A stretch of DNA of 64,000 nucleotides from Candidatus Tisiphia endosymbiont of Beris chalybata (GCF_964026555.1 NZ_OZ032159.1:62001-126000); one strand, 5' to 3'. Positions 35,150 to 46,976 are shown, counted from the first letter of the stretch. A program made the numbers and translations. Notes: generated by a model not told the origin, from the letters alone.

Positions 35150-35440
35150 TAAACCTGAAAATTTTTAAGTGTGATCACCAAAATCATTGCTGAGAGGTTC
35201 ATTTCTGAGAAGTACTTTGGTGATCGGGGAGTTCACAAAACTGTCAACAGGCAGCTATAATAGTTTTTAGGCTTAAATTATACATTTAAGCCCTGAACAT
35301 AACCATTATCTCCCCGACCGTAAAGTAAGCCGAGGAACATCATTTTAGCGGTTGATATTATACCGCTGTTGAAACAAGGTTGTGAAACCCCATTAGTAAC
35401 TTTACAGTTACTCTAGCGGTTATTTTAAACTTTCTTTAGT
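35150..35440 (-). ncRNA. Candidate structured RNA or regulatory region between midA and the hypothetical gene
   Basis: No gene is present, but several stems can be drawn on the reverse strand: ACCGCT...AGCGGT enclosing GTAACT/AGTTAC; a 10-bp pair GGTCGGGGAG/CTCCCCGATC enclosing the perfect hairpin GGCTTAAA/TTTAAGCC; and GATCACCAAA/TTTGGTGATC about 40 nt apart. The density of stems is unusual for this window. I could not match it to 6S RNA, tmRNA, RNase P or 4.5S RNA by eye. Confidence 0.3.
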
Positions 35441-35488
35441 TAAAGTCAATGAGAATACTAGTCTATAATGGTATAACTGGAGCCTTGT

Positions 35489-36571
35489 TTATGAGTAAAG
35501 GCATAATACCTTAAATAATAGGCCCATTTTGGTGGCAGAAGTTAGTCTGTCAACCTGACGTGAGATTATACTTGCTTGGTTATTAGGTAATTTATTTTGT
35601 AAGAGTTGACTGCGCAGCAAAATGCCATTACTAATTAAAAAATCACGTTGGGTTATGGTGCCCTTGGTCTTAATACCTATATCTCTTGCTATTGTTTTTA
35701 ATTTATCAAAATCAACGTGGGATGATAAATCAGCTTTGCCCAAATTTTCTAAGACCGGACAATATTGGTGGTCCATTACTGCTTGTAAGGTAGAGGGATA
35801 TTGATCAGATGTTCTTAGATTTGGCTTAATATCATAACCATAATCAATAATAAGAGAGGCCCCGCCATAGAGCGTTATATGCTGGCTAATAAATTTGATA
35901 ATATCTTGTGACTGTGTTGACTCTTCTACTATCGCTCCCTCAATTGCCTTAGAGTAGGTTTGGAGCAAATTAGCCTGCAGCATTTGATTAATTAATAGCT
36001 TGTCAAATTTGAGTTGCTCGTTAGTAGAATCAAGACATACTACCACTTCATACCATAAATCTTTATTCTTAATATACTGCTTAATAGGTAGGCTATCACA
36101 AAACTCATTGGCTATTATAAGGGAAGGGAGCTTAGCAATATCTTGCACCCTAGCCAGATGCATTAAAGAGTTGGTATTACTAAATTGTTTCAGAGCTGCC
36201 TGCTGTTTCTCAATAAAATGCGGATTAATCTCAATTAATTCAACTGTTAGGGCTTGATAAAATGCGGGCACTAATTTAGCGACATTCAATAAATCTCTCA
36301 TTAATGTCCCATGCCCAGGCCCAAGTTCTACTAGATTAATGCGGTTTGGGCACTTCATTTGGTACCACTTATCAATAACCCATAAAGCTATTATTTCTCC
36401 AAAAAGTTGTGAGATTTCGGGGGCGGTAGTGAAATCTCCTTGCGCTCCTAATTTATCTTGGGTTTGATAGTATGAACCAGGGACTGCAGATATGGCATAT
36501 TCCATCATTTCCGCAACTGTAATATGATTTTTTTGTTTTATTAGGCTTTTGATTTGAGAATGAATTATCAT
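35489..36571 (-). CDS. MidA/NDUFAF7-family SAM-dependent methyltransferase
   Basis: A 360-residue COG1565 (DUF185) protein. In mitochondria the homologue NDUFAF7 methylates an arginine of a complex I subunit; the bacterial role is less clear. Visible family blocks are [35 protein letters not shown] (SAM motif), [15 protein letters not shown] and LIIDYGYD. It overlaps lgt by 4 nt, an arrangement typical of alphaproteobacteria. Confidence 0.88.
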   Translation of the reverse strand: MIIHSQIKSLIKQKNHITVAEMMEYAISAVPGSYYQTQDKLGAQGDFTTAPEISQLFGEIIALWVIDKWYQMKCPNRINLVELGPGHGTLMRDLLNVAKLVPAFYQALTVELIEINPHFIEKQQAALKQFSNTNSLMHLARVQDIAKLPSLIIANEFCDSLPIKQYIKNKDLWYEVVVCLDSTNEQLKFDKLLINQMLQANLLQTYSKAIEGAIVEESTQSQDIIKFISQHITLYGGASLIIDYGYDIKPNLRTSDQYPSTLQAVMDHQYCPVLENLGKADLSSHVDFDKLKTIARDIGIKTKGTITQRDFLISNGILLRSQLLQNKLPNNQASIISRQVDRLTSATKMGLLFKVLCLYS

Positions 36572-37341
36572 TTAACTCGTACTAGCAAATAGCTCCCTAA
36601 TATTAACATAGGTACTGTTAAGATTTGCCCCATAGTTAAATTAGAATAAATAAAACCAATCTGTGAATCTGGCTGCCGGAACAATTCTATAATAATACGA
36701 AAAATTGAGTAAAATATTAAAAATATAGCAGAATTTATTCCAGCAATTTTTATAGTCTTATTCCTAAAGGTTGCGTAAAATAAAATTAAAAATAGTATAA
36801 TGCCTTCAAAAATAGCCTCATATAATTGGCTAGGGTGCCTTGGTTGCAAATCGCTAGAAGGGAACACTATGCCCCATGGCATATTGGTCACTCTGCCATA
36901 TAATTCTCCGTTGATAAAATTAGCTATTCTTCCTAAAAATAATCCAATAGGAGCGATGGTCGCTAATATATCTCCTAGCGCTAAAAAATTAATTTTATAT
37001 TTATAGCAAAAAAAGTAACTAGAAATTATTACCCCAAGCATACCCCCATGAAACGACATCCCTCCTTCATAAGTCTTTAAAATTTTTATTGGCTCAGCAA
37101 GATATTGCAGGGGATCATATAGTAATACATACCCTAATCTTCCTCCAATTATTATACCTAAGACAGCCCAAGTGACAAATTTTTCTAGTTGGAAATGGGT
37201 AATATTAATTTTAAATTTTTTAATGATTTTATAAGCATAGAACCAAGCAAGTATTATGCCACAGATATATGCCAGTGAATACCAGTGAACGGCAAATGGT
37301 CCTACATAGAAAGCTACAGGATTAATATTAGGAAAGATCAT
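36568..37341 (-). CDS. lgt: Prolipoprotein diacylglyceryl transferase
   Basis: Transfers diacylglycerol from phosphatidylglycerol to the lipobox cysteine of prelipoproteins. The 257-residue protein has about seven hydrophobic segments, the signature [15 protein letters not shown], the HGGMLGV motif with its essential His, and the RHPSQLYEA block. The start ATG at 37341 is followed by a short cytoplasmic lead. Its 3' end overlaps midA by 4 nt, so the two are cotranscribed. Confidence 0.96.
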   Translation of the reverse strand: MIFPNINPVAFYVGPFAVHWYSLAYICGIILAWFYAYKIIKKFKINITHFQLEKFVTWAVLGIIIGGRLGYVLLYDPLQYLAEPIKILKTYEGGMSFHGGMLGVIISSYFFCYKYKINFLALGDILATIAPIGLFLGRIANFINGELYGRVTNMPWGIVFPSSDLQPRHPSQLYEAIFEGIILFLILFYATFRNKTIKIAGINSAIFLIFYSIFRIIIELFRQPDSQIGFIYSNLTMGQILTVPMLILGSYLLVRVK

Positions 37342-37430
37342 ATAAATAATTTAAATTAACTAGACTATTACTTAGCGAAATAATATAACATATATCTTAT
37401 AGTACACTAAGTGTAAAATGGTTAATTCAT

Positions 37431-38612
37431 ATGACAATAGAATATTTTATAAATTTTTATAATAAATATAATTTTGAAATTTTGTTTATAGTGTTGTTAA
37501 TGTTGTCCATCATTCCCGCAGTCTTCTTTATTAAAAAAGCTATATTTACAATAATTAAAGGCTATATAAGTAAGTGGTGCGGTGAGTACGAAATAATAGT
37601 ACAAAAATATAATGTATATACTTATTTATTACATACATTATTAAGTTTATATTTTATCTTTTGGAGTAACATAATAGATTCCTTCGCTCACCCCTATGTG
37701 TCATCTACTCCTCATTTAATCAGTGGGCTTAAGAATAATATAATAGGAATTTATACGGGTATTTCTTTTACTCTACTTACTTTAGCAGGAATTGATACCA
37801 CTTTTGATATTTATCAAAAGAAAAAAGCAGTTCCTCTAGTCCGGCGTGCACCTTTAAGCTTATGTGTACAAGTGCTCAAAATGATTATTATTGGCATTGC
37901 TTCTATCCTCATTATCGCTCATATTTTAAATATTTCTCCTAGAGCGTTTTTTGCAAGTTTAGGAGCTGCTGCTGCCCTGTTAACTTTTCTATTTAAGGAT
38001 AGTGTCGTAGGTTTGGTAGCAAGCTTACAAATTATTTCTTACGATATAATACGAATCGGTGATTATATTAGAATTGCCCAGTTAAATATTGAGGGTACAG
38101 TAGAAAAAATTACTATCGCTATAACTAAAATTCGTAATACTGATCAATCTATTTCTACCATTCCAACTAGTAGTTTGTTAACTACTAATGTAGTCAATTC
38201 GCGAGGAATGAAAGAAGTAGCTGCCCAGAAGATACAAAGAGCAATTTACTTGGACATGAATAGCATTGTATTTGTTCCCGCTACATTCTTAGAAGAGTTA
38301 AAATCTGCTCCATATCTGATGAAAAAGGCTATAGAGCAGGTTAATATACAAGATGAAAAAAATAGTGTAACCAATATAAAAATATTTAGATTATATATAA
38401 CGGAATATTTAAAAAGTCATTCGGCAATATATCAGCAAGGTTTTACCTTTTTAGTACGGCAATTAGCCCCCACCACTAGTGGCTTACCTCTAGAATTATA
38501 TGTTTTTACCACTGAGATGGATTTAAATATGTATGAAAATATTCAAGCAGATATTTTTGATCACTTGCTGGCAGTGTTACCTCAATTTCAATTAAAGACA
38601 TTTCAGAAATAA
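37431..38612 (+). CDS. MscS-family mechanosensitive channel
   Basis: A 393-residue inner-membrane protein with four to five hydrophobic segments. The pore-lining helix and beta domain of the family are recognisable in [20 protein letters not shown], then [28 protein letters not shown] and [15 protein letters not shown]. Such channels release solutes on hypo-osmotic shock. It belongs to the larger YbdG-like group rather than the minimal E. coli MscS. The next gene starts 8 nt after its stop. Confidence 0.88.
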   Translation: MTIEYFINFYNKYNFEILFIVLLMLSIIPAVFFIKKAIFTIIKGYISKWCGEYEIIVQKYNVYTYLLHTLLSLYFIFWSNIIDSFAHPYVSSTPHLISGLKNNIIGIYTGISFTLLTLAGIDTTFDIYQKKKAVPLVRRAPLSLCVQVLKMIIIGIASILIIAHILNISPRAFFASLGAAAALLTFLFKDSVVGLVASLQIISYDIIRIGDYIRIAQLNIEGTVEKITIAITKIRNTDQSISTIPTSSLLTTNVVNSRGMKEVAAQKIQRAIYLDMNSIVFVPATFLEELKSAPYLMKKAIEQVNIQDEKNSVTNIKIFRLYITEYLKSHSAIYQQGFTFLVRQLAPTTSGLPLELYVFTTEMDLNMYENIQADIFDHLLAVLPQFQLKTFQK

Positions 38613-38619
38613 TAATATT

Positions 38620-39324
38620 ATGACTTTAGAAATCAAATCTAACTTAGCCGCTGCCTACCAAATTTTAGCCCTGCTTGCTTTAGATGATCATACATATACT
38701 CATTTATCAGCTAGACCTGCAGGAGGAGATTTTTATTATATTTACCCTTTTGGTTTAAGATTTGAGGAAGTAACAAAAGATAATTTATTAAAAGTCAGTT
38801 TAGATGGCAAAGTACTAGAGGGGAGTGAATACAGTTACAACGAAACTGGCTATATTCTTCATGGTAGTATATATACAAAAAGAGAGGATATAAATTCAGT
38901 TTTTCATTTACATACTCCTGCCACTGTTTCGGTATCCGCTATGAGATGTGGATTGCTACCAATAAGTCAATGGGCGCTACATTTTTATGAAAGATTATCT
39001 TATCATCAATATGATTCTCTGCTACTGTCTGGAAAACAAGGAGATAAAATTATTGAGGATTTAGGGCAAAATTATGTAATGTTTTTACATAATCATGGAA
39101 TATTAACAAGCGGCCGCACAATCCATGAAGCTATGTTTTATACATACCATTTAGAGCAGGCTTGTAAAACGCAGCTACTAGCACTTTCTACAAATCAAGA
39201 ATTAATTGTTCCTTCTACCGAGATTTGTAGAAAATCGGTTCAAGATTTGTTATCATTCGAAAAAGATTTAGGTAAACGGGACTGGCTTGCTTGGCTTAAT
39301 TTGCTTAAAAATAAAAGTTGCTAA
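38620..39324 (+). CDS. Class II aldolase/adducin-family protein
   Basis: A 234-residue protein with the zinc-binding pattern of the family: HLHTP (HxH), a Tyr/Glu-rich loop and LHNHG with a following His. Related bacterial proteins include L-fuculose-phosphate aldolase and ribulose-phosphate epimerase, but the sequence is closer to the adducin-like group of unknown substrate. The stop codon TAA (39322-39324) lies in a family D repeat end, so the natural C-terminus may have been changed. Confidence 0.85.
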   Translation: MTLEIKSNLAAAYQILALLALDDHTYTHLSARPAGGDFYYIYPFGLRFEEVTKDNLLKVSLDGKVLEGSEYSYNETGYILHGSIYTKREDINSVFHLHTPATVSVSAMRCGLLPISQWALHFYERLSYHQYDSLLLSGKQGDKIIEDLGQNYVMFLHNHGILTSGRTIHEAMFYTYHLEQACKTQLLALSTNQELIVPSTEICRKSVQDLLSFEKDLGKRDWLAWLNLLKNKSC

Positions 39325-39362
39325 TTTAGTTTTGGGCAATGGTATTATAATATAATTAAGGA

Positions 39363-42116
39363 ATGAAAGTGAAAAAATTTCTAAAATACTTCGTTATATT
39401 AATTGGCTGCATAATTATTATATTATTAATAATTCCTTACTTTATTTCTTTGAATTCTTACAAAGGAATGGTTATTGATAAAGTGAGGGAAACAATAGGA
39501 AGAGAACTAAAAATTAACGGAGATATTACCTTTGCTTTACTTCCTACTCCAACTATAAAACTGAAATCGGCATCCCTTTCTTCATTACCTGGCGCCCATG
39601 CTCCTTCTTTATTAGAGGTGCAAGAGCTGGCCGCGTCTATTTCGCTATTTTCTTTACTTAAAGGTAATATCAATATTGCTGCAATTGACATTTATGAGCC
39701 AGTACTTAATTTAGAGCGTCTCTCTAATGGTTCAGCTTCTTGGGAATTTTCTAGTAATGCTGATAGCTTACCTAAAGATGAAAATCAAGCAGCACAAATT
39801 AACCATCCCACAGCTTTTCCTTCAGTGTATATAGGTGCTATCAAGCTACTTAAAGGTAAGGTAAATTATTTTGATTTTAGCAAGAATAGGCATGAAGTTA
39901 ATACTCCCACTACTGTAGAAATTGATAATTTAGAGATAAAAAATCTTCAAGGTCCGGCTAATATAGCCTGCCAATTTTATTCTTCGGGAAAGCATTATAA
40001 CCTTAACGGTAATATATACGAAAAGCAGGGGATTATTGCCATGCAAACGAATATCAATATTTTGCAAGAAAAAATTATTGTAGCCGGTGATTTAGATAGG
40101 GATAATATGAGTTTTATTGGGCAATTTACCGCAGAAGGGAATTCCAAAAGTCTCCAGGATATTTTTCCTACGATAAAAATTCTTAAGGATTCAGACCACA
40201 AGCTTACTGCTAATATTGACCTAAATAAGAAATTATTAAACTTTAAGGACATTAAATTGTCATCCGGCAAAATATTAGCTACTGGACATGCTAATTTTTC
40301 TCCTGAAGATAACAAGTTGGATCTCCGGCTTAAATTGAATCCCGGTAATATAGATATTCATCTTACTCCTATTGAGAAGGATTTGGATAATAGTTTTAAT
40401 GAGAAATTCGCTATTACTAGCACTTCTTTAAAGCCTTTATTTGATGAATTAGCAATTAATGTTACAGGGCTTTCTAACCTTCTATTAAATCAGCCCTTTG
40501 CTTTTTCTACTTCCGCCCTATATCGCGACCAAGATCTCTTTTTGAATGATATCAATTTGAGTATAAATAAAGCTAATTTAAAAGGTAATGTAAGGGTTAA
40601 GAATTGGCAGAAAGAGATCTTAGCAACTTATAATTTAACTGCTAATGAGGTTTCTGCGCTGGCTAGTTTGCTGGCGATAAATTTACCAGTTAAGCTTAAT
40701 GATTTATTGATTAAAGGGGAGACTAGCGGCGACAAAGGTCGTATTAAGACCAATACTATATTACAGTTTGCCAAAACTACTACTAACATACGAGGTAATA
40801 TTGGTACCGAAAAAACTATTAAACCCAATTTAACTATTGAAAGTAGCGGAGAAAATTTAGACAACACAATAAATGACCTCACTTCTTCTTCTAGGAATCT
40901 GCTTGGCCGTTATTCTCTTCTAGCGCATTTAGAAGGGGATATCACTAAAGCCCTAAAGATTAATATCGATAAATTTACAGTAGTGGTGAAAAAGAGCCAG
41001 AGTAATCTTAATGGGAATATAAATATAAATTTAAAAGCTCCTAAGCTTGATATTACTTCAGATATTAAAATTACTTCTTTAAACCTTAATGATTTGAGTA
41101 GTGACCCGGCTACTAATAAATCTGTGAATCCTCCTAAAGAATCTGCTAGCTCTCCTCCTTGGAGCAGAGATAAAATAGATTTATCATTTTTAAAGAAATT
41201 TGACGGTAATTTCACTCTATATATTCAGAAAATTATTAAAGGCGATTTAATATTAGATACTATTAAAGCGAGTATGTCTTTATCAAATGGAGTACTTAAT
41301 ATTACTAATTTAAATGGGAAATTATATGGAGGAGAGGTAGAGTTAACAGGCCAAATTTCCTCTCAAAACAACCAAGCCATTAATTTAAAAACAAATCTTA
41401 AAGGTGCGCAGTTAAGAAACATAATAACGCCAGCAGGAAAGATTAAAATTACCCAAGGGGTTGTAAATTTTAGCGCTAATATAAATAGTTTGGGGCAAAA
41501 TCAATTCCAATATATAAGTAATTTGGGGGGCAATACTATTCTCACAGCAACCGAAGGGATGGTTAGTGGATTTGATTTACAAAAAATATTAAATAGTTTT
41601 AAAAAAACTAAAAGCCTTGAAGATATTTTACGAATTTTTGAGGTATCCTTTTCTGGGGGAAGCACCAAGTTTCAAAACCTAATTCTCTCTACTGAAATAA
41701 AAAATGGGGTTGCAAATATAGTAGAAGGCAAATTAGTATCAGAGGAATCAGAAATAACAGCTAAGGGTAATATTGAGCTTCCAAAATATTACTGTGATAT
41801 CAACGGTATAGTGGCTTTAGATATTAAAAAATCTTTACCTCCATTTAAAGTACGGTTTTATGGGTCTCTTAATAATATTCAGCATAAGTTGGATACCCAA
41901 CTCCTGGAGCAATATTTTATTAAGAATGTTTTGAGCAATGTAATTGAACAGGCTGGACAAGGTAAAAAGCCTGCAGAGCTTATTAAAAATCTTATTGGTA
42001 TTGATCAAGGTAAAAATCCTGCAGCATCGCAAGATGAGCAGCCATCTTCTCCTAATAAAAATCCTCTGCAAGAGCTCAAAACTATAGGCAAAGAATTGAA
42101 AGGATTATTTAAGTAA
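39363..42116 (+). CDS. AsmA-family envelope protein
   Basis: A 917-residue protein with a single N-terminal membrane anchor (about residues 7-29, KYFVILIGCIIIILLIIPYF) and a long periplasmic body. The N-terminal AsmA domain begins GELKINGDITFALLPTPTIKLK-like, and the C-terminal domain has NLNGKLYGGEVELTGQISS and ANIVEGKLVSEESEITAKG. AsmA-like proteins bridge the periplasm and are implicated in phospholipid transport to the outer membrane, which fits with the Mla system in the same genome. The last 60 residues are hydrophilic and repetitive. Confidence 0.9.
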   Translation: MKVKKFLKYFVILIGCIIIILLIIPYFISLNSYKGMVIDKVRETIGRELKINGDITFALLPTPTIKLKSASLSSLPGAHAPSLLEVQELAASISLFSLLKGNINIAAIDIYEPVLNLERLSNGSASWEFSSNADSLPKDENQAAQINHPTAFPSVYIGAIKLLKGKVNYFDFSKNRHEVNTPTTVEIDNLEIKNLQGPANIACQFYSSGKHYNLNGNIYEKQGIIAMQTNINILQEKIIVAGDLDRDNMSFIGQFTAEGNSKSLQDIFPTIKILKDSDHKLTANIDLNKKLLNFKDIKLSSGKILATGHANFSPEDNKLDLRLKLNPGNIDIHLTPIEKDLDNSFNEKFAITSTSLKPLFDELAINVTGLSNLLLNQPFAFSTSALYRDQDLFLNDINLSINKANLKGNVRVKNWQKEILATYNLTANEVSALASLLAINLPVKLNDLLIKGETSGDKGRIKTNTILQFAKTTTNIRGNIGTEKTIKPNLTIESSGENLDNTINDLTSSSRNLLGRYSLLAHLEGDITKALKINIDKFTVVVKKSQSNLNGNININLKAPKLDITSDIKITSLNLNDLSSDPATNKSVNPPKESASSPPWSRDKIDLSFLKKFDGNFTLYIQKIIKGDLILDTIKASMSLSNGVLNITNLNGKLYGGEVELTGQISSQNNQAINLKTNLKGAQLRNIITPAGKIKITQGVVNFSANINSLGQNQFQYISNLGGNTILTATEGMVSGFDLQKILNSFKKTKSLEDILRIFEVSFSGGSTKFQNLILSTEIKNGVANIVEGKLVSEESEITAKGNIELPKYYCDINGIVALDIKKSLPPFKVRFYGSLNNIQHKLDTQLLEQYFIKNVLSNVIEQAGQGKKPAELIKNLIGIDQGKNPAASQDEQPSSPNKNPLQELKTIGKELKGLFK

Positions 42117-42561
42117 AATTTTACTTGGCTAACAGGACGAGAGGAATTTGAGTAGAATTATATACTGCTCATTTGGCCGAATTAGGGGGCGTTCGGGCCC
42201 CAATTCTTAAAGTGCCTAGAGAAATATATCATACCATGTTCCCAAACTAATCATCTACGTTCGTCGTATAGCATAGACCATTAAGGTACGTACAGGGATT
42301 TATCTTCAAATATGCACGACTATAGTCACTTAGGTTAAACTAGCTACGTTGTTGCTCGTCGCTTACCTAGTATCTCCTAGGCTTCACTCCTCGCACCTAG
42401 TATCTAATTCAACCTAAGTTACTATACCAAGCGTTAAAAATAAATTTAATTACAAATCCTATTGTATTTTACACATAAAGGATTATAATGTGCTGTTTTG
42501 CTTAATGATAGGAGGATAGAAAAGGGTGCTAATAAGTTTTAATAATACAGGCTTATACTAG
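42117..42561. other. Repeat-filled gap between asmA and mnmA
   Basis: No gene. It holds a family D end (about 42228-42262), a family B core piece (42258-42320) and an inverted-repeat element of about 106 bp (42321-42426) with ends TATAGTCACTTAGG and CCTAAGTTACTATA. The AGGAGG at about 42515 is too far from mnmA to be its ribosome-binding site. Confidence 0.55.
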
Positions 42562-43659
42562 ATGAGCAGCAAGATAAATAATGAGTCTACTATAGTAGTA
42601 GCAATGTCAGGGGGAGTGGATAGCTCAACTGTTGCAGCTATGCTGCACTCGCAAGGTCATAAGATTATCGGGATCACTTTGCAGTTATATGATCACGGTT
42701 TAGCAACCATGAAGAAAAATGCTTGTTGTGCTGGGCAGGATATTTATGATGCAAAAATGGTAGCAGCTAAACTTAATATACCGCACTATGTTTTAGATTA
42801 TGAAAGTAAGTTTAAAGAATCCGTGATTGATGATTTTGCAGATAGCTATCTTAGAGGAGAAACCCCTCTACCATGTGTTAGGTGTAATCAATCGGTAAAG
42901 TTTAAAGATCTATTAAAAGTAGCAAAAGATTTAGGAGCTGACCATCTAGCAACTGGGCATTATGTGCGCAAAATAAATGGGTTGGAAGGAGCAGAACTAC
43001 ACACTGGTGTTGATCTTTCAAAAGATCAAAGCTACTTCCTATTTGCCACTACTATGGAACAATTAAATTATCTTCATTTTCCTTTAGGGGAATTAAATAA
43101 ACAACAAACTCGCAATATAGCAAACCAGTTTGGTTTAGCTATTGCGGAGAAACCCGACAGTCAAGATATTTGTTTTGTGCCAAATGGTAATTATAGAGAA
43201 GTGATTAGTAAAATACGCATGGGTGCTAATGAAGAGGGGAAAATAATACATGTAGATGGTTTTGAGCTCGGGACTCATAGTGGCATAATAAATTATACTA
43301 TAGGACAACGCAGGGGGCTAGGGATTGCTTTCCATGAACCTCTTTATGTGGTCAAGATAGATCCGAATACAAAAATAGTATATGTAGGGCCTAGTTCTGC
43401 ATTAGAGTCACTAGAATTTACTATTAAGGACGTTAATTGGCTTGGTAAACAAATGATTGGGCAAGAAGAGATTGAGGTGCAGGTTAAAATTAGGTCCACT
43501 AGGCCTAGTACCTTTGCTAAGGTTAAAAAACTGAGTGAGACGGAAATTAGGGTAAAATTATTAACTGCAGAAAAATCTGTCACTCCCGGTCAGGCTTGCG
43601 TAATATATGATAATAATAGAGTACTTGGCGGGGGGTGGATTACTAGAGAGATTATATAA
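42562..43659 (+). CDS. mnmA: tRNA 2-thiouridylase MnmA
   Basis: Thiolates U34 of tRNA-Lys, -Glu and -Gln using sulfur relayed from IscS. The PP-loop SGGVDSST (residues 16-23) binds ATP; PCVRCN holds the cysteine pair at residues 105 and 108, and the acceptor cysteine is in SQDICF (Cys204). YTIGQRRGLG and the C-terminal beta-barrel (RSTRP, VTPGQACVIYD) are present. At 365 residues the length is normal. It lies 54 nt before the permease gene. Confidence 0.96.
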   Translation: MSSKINNESTIVVAMSGGVDSSTVAAMLHSQGHKIIGITLQLYDHGLATMKKNACCAGQDIYDAKMVAAKLNIPHYVLDYESKFKESVIDDFADSYLRGETPLPCVRCNQSVKFKDLLKVAKDLGADHLATGHYVRKINGLEGAELHTGVDLSKDQSYFLFATTMEQLNYLHFPLGELNKQQTRNIANQFGLAIAEKPDSQDICFVPNGNYREVISKIRMGANEEGKIIHVDGFELGTHSGIINYTIGQRRGLGIAFHEPLYVVKIDPNTKIVYVGPSSALESLEFTIKDVNWLGKQMIGQEEIEVQVKIRSTRPSTFAKVKKLSETEIRVKLLTAEKSVTPGQACVIYDNNRVLGGGWITREII

Positions 43660-43713
43660 GAGAAGTTTCAAGAGAATATCAATTTTCATTTACTTATAAA
43701 AATTGGAGTAATA

Positions 43714-45114
43714 ATGAGTTTTTTTACAAAAAAAAGTTTTGAATCAATAAAAGAATTGGGAGCTACCAGCGGACTGAGTAAAAATTTAGGAGCTTTTGAT
43801 TTAGTCCTACTTGGCCTTGGGGCTATAATTGGTACCGGCGTATTTGTTACCACTGGTATAGTTGCTGCTCAATACTCAGGGCCAGCTGTGATGTTATCTT
43901 ATCTAGTGGCTGGGGTAACCTGCATTTTTGTAGCGCTTGCTTATACAGAACTTGCAACTATGTTACCTGATTCTGGCAGTATTTATACTTATTCTTATGT
44001 AGCCTTTGGAGAGGTATTTGCCTGGCTAATGGGAAGCGTCATTATATTGGAATTAGCCTTTGCAGCTGGCGTAGTTGCTGTTGGCTGGTCGGGTTATGTT
44101 CAGGCGATACTAGCAGCAGGCGGGATATATTTGCCTAAATATTTAACTACCGTTCCAATGAATGGCGGAATAATAAACTTACCAGCTTTTCTAATAGTAG
44201 TATTTGTCTTTTTTATTCTCTATTTAGGGACCAAAGATAGTAAAAAGTTAAATGCCATTTTGGTATTTATAAAAATGGCCGCTATTTTTGCTTTTATAGT
44301 TTCGGCTACCCCGCATTTTGATGTAACGAATTGGGAAAACTTCCAGCCATTTGGGGTGAATAATATGTTAATAGGCTCCTCTATTCTATTTTTTGCCTTT
44401 ACAGGTTTTGGTACGATAGCGGCAACAGCAGAAGAGTGTAAAAATCCCAATAAAGATTTAATGATTGGTATTATTGGTTCTTTGGTGATCTCGACTATAG
44501 TATATGTAGTAATCGCTGGCTTAGTTACAGGCATTGCTCCTTTTTCTGAGCTTAATAATGATCAACCTTTAGCTTATGCGCTTAACCTAAATAATAGTAA
44601 AATAGGGTCAGCAATTGTAGCTACTGGTGCGGTGTGTGGCATGACTACAGTATTGATGATGAATATTTATGCTACCTCACGTATTTTCTATGTAATTGCT
44701 AGAGATGGATTGTTACCAAAAAGTTTTGCAAAAATTCATTCAAAATATGGTAGCCCTTATATTACTCTATTAATATTTTCTGCTCTTGCCGCTATTTTAG
44801 GAGGATTTTTTCCAACTTCATTGCTTATTCAATTATCTTCTATGGGTTCACTGATTGATTACTCAGTAGTTGCATTAATAGTAATATTATTTAGAATAAA
44901 AATGCCTAATGCTACTCGACCATTTAAGTGCCCAGCAGTATTTATTGTGGTTCCAATTGTTTTAATAGCTTGCACTTACTTGTTAGCTATTCAAATATTT
45001 GATACAGAGTTCCGGCTGATGACAGCAGGTAAAGTGCTAATAAGCTGGTTTATTGCGATGTTTGGTCTATATATTTTGAGATATTACTCTATGTTAAGGA
45101 ATAAAAAAGCATGA
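43714..45114 (+). CDS. APC-superfamily amino-acid permease
   Basis: A 466-residue protein with 12 hydrophobic segments. The unwound TM1 motif [10 protein letters not shown] (residues 37-46) and the TM6 region [20 protein letters not shown] are typical of the CAT/YfnA-like cationic amino-acid transporter group. The substrate cannot be fixed from sequence. It overlaps hisS by 4 nt (ATGA), so the two are translationally coupled. Confidence 0.9.
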   Translation: MSFFTKKSFESIKELGATSGLSKNLGAFDLVLLGLGAIIGTGVFVTTGIVAAQYSGPAVMLSYLVAGVTCIFVALAYTELATMLPDSGSIYTYSYVAFGEVFAWLMGSVIILELAFAAGVVAVGWSGYVQAILAAGGIYLPKYLTTVPMNGGIINLPAFLIVVFVFFILYLGTKDSKKLNAILVFIKMAAIFAFIVSATPHFDVTNWENFQPFGVNNMLIGSSILFFAFTGFGTIAATAEECKNPNKDLMIGIIGSLVISTIVYVVIAGLVTGIAPFSELNNDQPLAYALNLNNSKIGSAIVATGAVCGMTTVLMMNIYATSRIFYVIARDGLLPKSFAKIHSKYGSPYITLLIFSALAAILGGFFPTSLLIQLSSMGSLIDYSVVALIVILFRIKMPNATRPFKCPAVFIVVPIVLIACTYLLAIQIFDTEFRLMTAGKVLISWFIAMFGLYILRYYSMLRNKKA

Positions 45115-46391
45115 ATGATCAATTGAGCGTAAATCAGCTGTATAATATTCAATCATTACGCGGCACTAAAGATTTACTCCCTAATGAATATATAATTCAT
45201 GAATATATAATTAACACCGCAAAAGATATAGGGAAGCTTTATGGGTATAAACCCATGAGCACCCCTATAATTGAATATACTAAAACTTTTGATCGTACTC
45301 TTGGTGAAACTTCGGATATTATTAGTAAAGAAATATATAGTTTTAGTGATAAGAGTGGTAATAATATAGCTCTAAGACCGGAATTTACCGCGGGTATTAT
45401 TAGGGCTTTTATCTCCAATAAACTACATCAATCATTGCCTCTTAAATTTTTTTCCGCAGGACCAATATTTCGGTATGATAGACCGCAAGCGGGAAGGCAA
45501 AGACAATTCCATCAGGTAAATTTCGAATATATTGGGGGAGAGGGACCATTAGCAGATGCTGAAACAATTAACTTAGCTTTTGATGTTTTGAAAGCTTTAG
45601 AAGTGAATTTAGATATAACTTTAGAGATAAATTCGCTTGGCTGCAGCGAAACCCGAACTATTTATGAAACAAAATTAGTAGAATATTTTAATGATTATAA
45701 ATTCGAATTATCGGAAGATAGTCAAAAGCGCTTAATTAAAAATCCTATGCGCATATTAGATTCTAAAGATGAAGAGGATAAAAAAATAATAAAACATAGC
45801 CCGGTCATTACACAATATTATAGTAATGAGGCTGCTAAATATTTTGATAAACTTGTGAAATATTTAGACTTATTAAATATACCATATATTATTAATCCAA
45901 GATTGGTTCGAGGGCTTGATTATTATTGTCATACAGCTTTCGAATTTACTACCCCTAACCTTGGAGCGCAGTCTACTATCTTAGCTGGGGGTCGTTATGA
46001 TAATTTAAGTAAAATGATGGGAGGACCCGACGTTAAAGCGGTTGGTTTTGCCGCTGGGGTTGAAAGACTAGCATTAATACGAAAGTATAATACCCAATTG
46101 AATAGGCCAGTATTTATTTGTCCTATTAGCGATAGCAATGTGGATTATTGTTTAACTTTAACTCAGCGCTTGCGACAAGAAAATATTGCAATCATTTTGG
46201 ATATTGCGGGGAAAATTGGCAAGAGGATACAGAAAGCTAACTTTCAAAATGCTAAATATATAATTTTCGTAGGAGATGAGGAGCAAACAACTAATAGTGT
46301 CAAAATAAAAGATCTAGATCAAGAGCACGAATCGGTCCTACAATTTGATCAGCTTATCGAATTTTTGCAAAATATTAGACTTTCTGCATAA
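45111..46391 (+). CDS. hisS: Histidine--tRNA ligase
   Basis: Class II synthetase of 426 residues. The N-terminal [10 protein letters not shown], motif 2 [16 protein letters not shown], the histidine A box [15 protein letters not shown] and motif 3 [11 protein letters not shown] are intact; a short anticodon-binding domain follows. The C-terminal residues NIRLSA and the TAA stop are encoded by a family A repeat end (TAGACTTTCTGCATAAGTC, from 46377), so the original tail has been replaced or extended. It starts inside the permease stop. Confidence 0.96.
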   Translation: MNDQLSVNQLYNIQSLRGTKDLLPNEYIIHEYIINTAKDIGKLYGYKPMSTPIIEYTKTFDRTLGETSDIISKEIYSFSDKSGNNIALRPEFTAGIIRAFISNKLHQSLPLKFFSAGPIFRYDRPQAGRQRQFHQVNFEYIGGEGPLADAETINLAFDVLKALEVNLDITLEINSLGCSETRTIYETKLVEYFNDYKFELSEDSQKRLIKNPMRILDSKDEEDKKIIKHSPVITQYYSNEAAKYFDKLVKYLDLLNIPYIINPRLVRGLDYYCHTAFEFTTPNLGAQSTILAGGRYDNLSKMMGGPDVKAVGFAAGVERLALIRKYNTQLNRPVFICPISDSNVDYCLTLTQRLRQENIAIILDIAGKIGKRIQKANFQNAKYIIFVGDEEQTTNSVKIKDLDQEHESVLQFDQLIEFLQNIRLSA

Positions 46392-46751
46392 GTCACAGTA
46401 TATACGCAATGGATTTCAAGAGCCATCATTTTATTTGCCAGGGGTGAGCGCGCGAAACTTTGATAAAATGAAAAAACAACTCTTGAAAGGTGAAGAGTAT
46501 ACTCCTCTTCGCACCTGAAGAATTGGTAGACGATAGAATCAACTTTAAGAAGAGCGAGGAGGGTCCAAGTCGAGCACCGGAGCATACATATTAGTACGTA
46601 AGGAGCGCAGACTTTAGACACGACGACGCCAATTCTTGAAGTTCACTGAGTATATAAGTTTATTTTATCGTGAACTCACGTGCTCATCTGCACTTAAGTA
46701 CACTGCGATTTTGCGTGCCTCATCTCCTTTAAATTCCCTGCGCGATGTGAG
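46377..46751. repeat. Fragments of families A and C after hisS
   Basis: A family A end at 46377 is followed by an inverted family C element (about 46485-46655, with GGTAGACGATAGAATCAACT, GCGAGGAGGGTCCAAG and CCAATTCTTGAAGTTC), then a stretch resembling the interior of family E (TTTAAATTCCCTGCGCGATG). No gene is supported. Confidence 0.6.
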
Positions 46752-46919
46752 CTAGGAGGCTGCCCTAGATAACTAAAGTAATTCTATATTTGGCTCTTTT
46801 TGCCTGCGAATAAACATGATTTTCTTGAATAGGTACACTATTCCTTCAAAAATTATATTTATTCTCGCCGAAAGATAACTCAAAATATAATTAATTAGTT
46901 AGCTAGGGCAGCCTCCTAG
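46752..46919. repeat. Family F inverted-repeat element (168 bp)
   Basis: Perfect 17-bp terminal inverted repeats CTAGGAGGCTGCCCTAG (46752-46768) and the inverse (46903-46919). The interior is AT-rich and non-coding, and I see only this copy in the window. Confidence 0.8.
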
Positions 46920-46976
46920 GAAAGAAGTCTAATAAAAAATAAATTGTTAATTTAAATAAATTGTAGAGAGAGTTAA

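Noticed and set aside
35150..35440. Assignment as 6S RNA, tmRNA, RNase P RNA or 4.5S RNA
   Set aside because: None of the conserved core sequences of these RNAs could be found, so only a generic structured-region call is kept.
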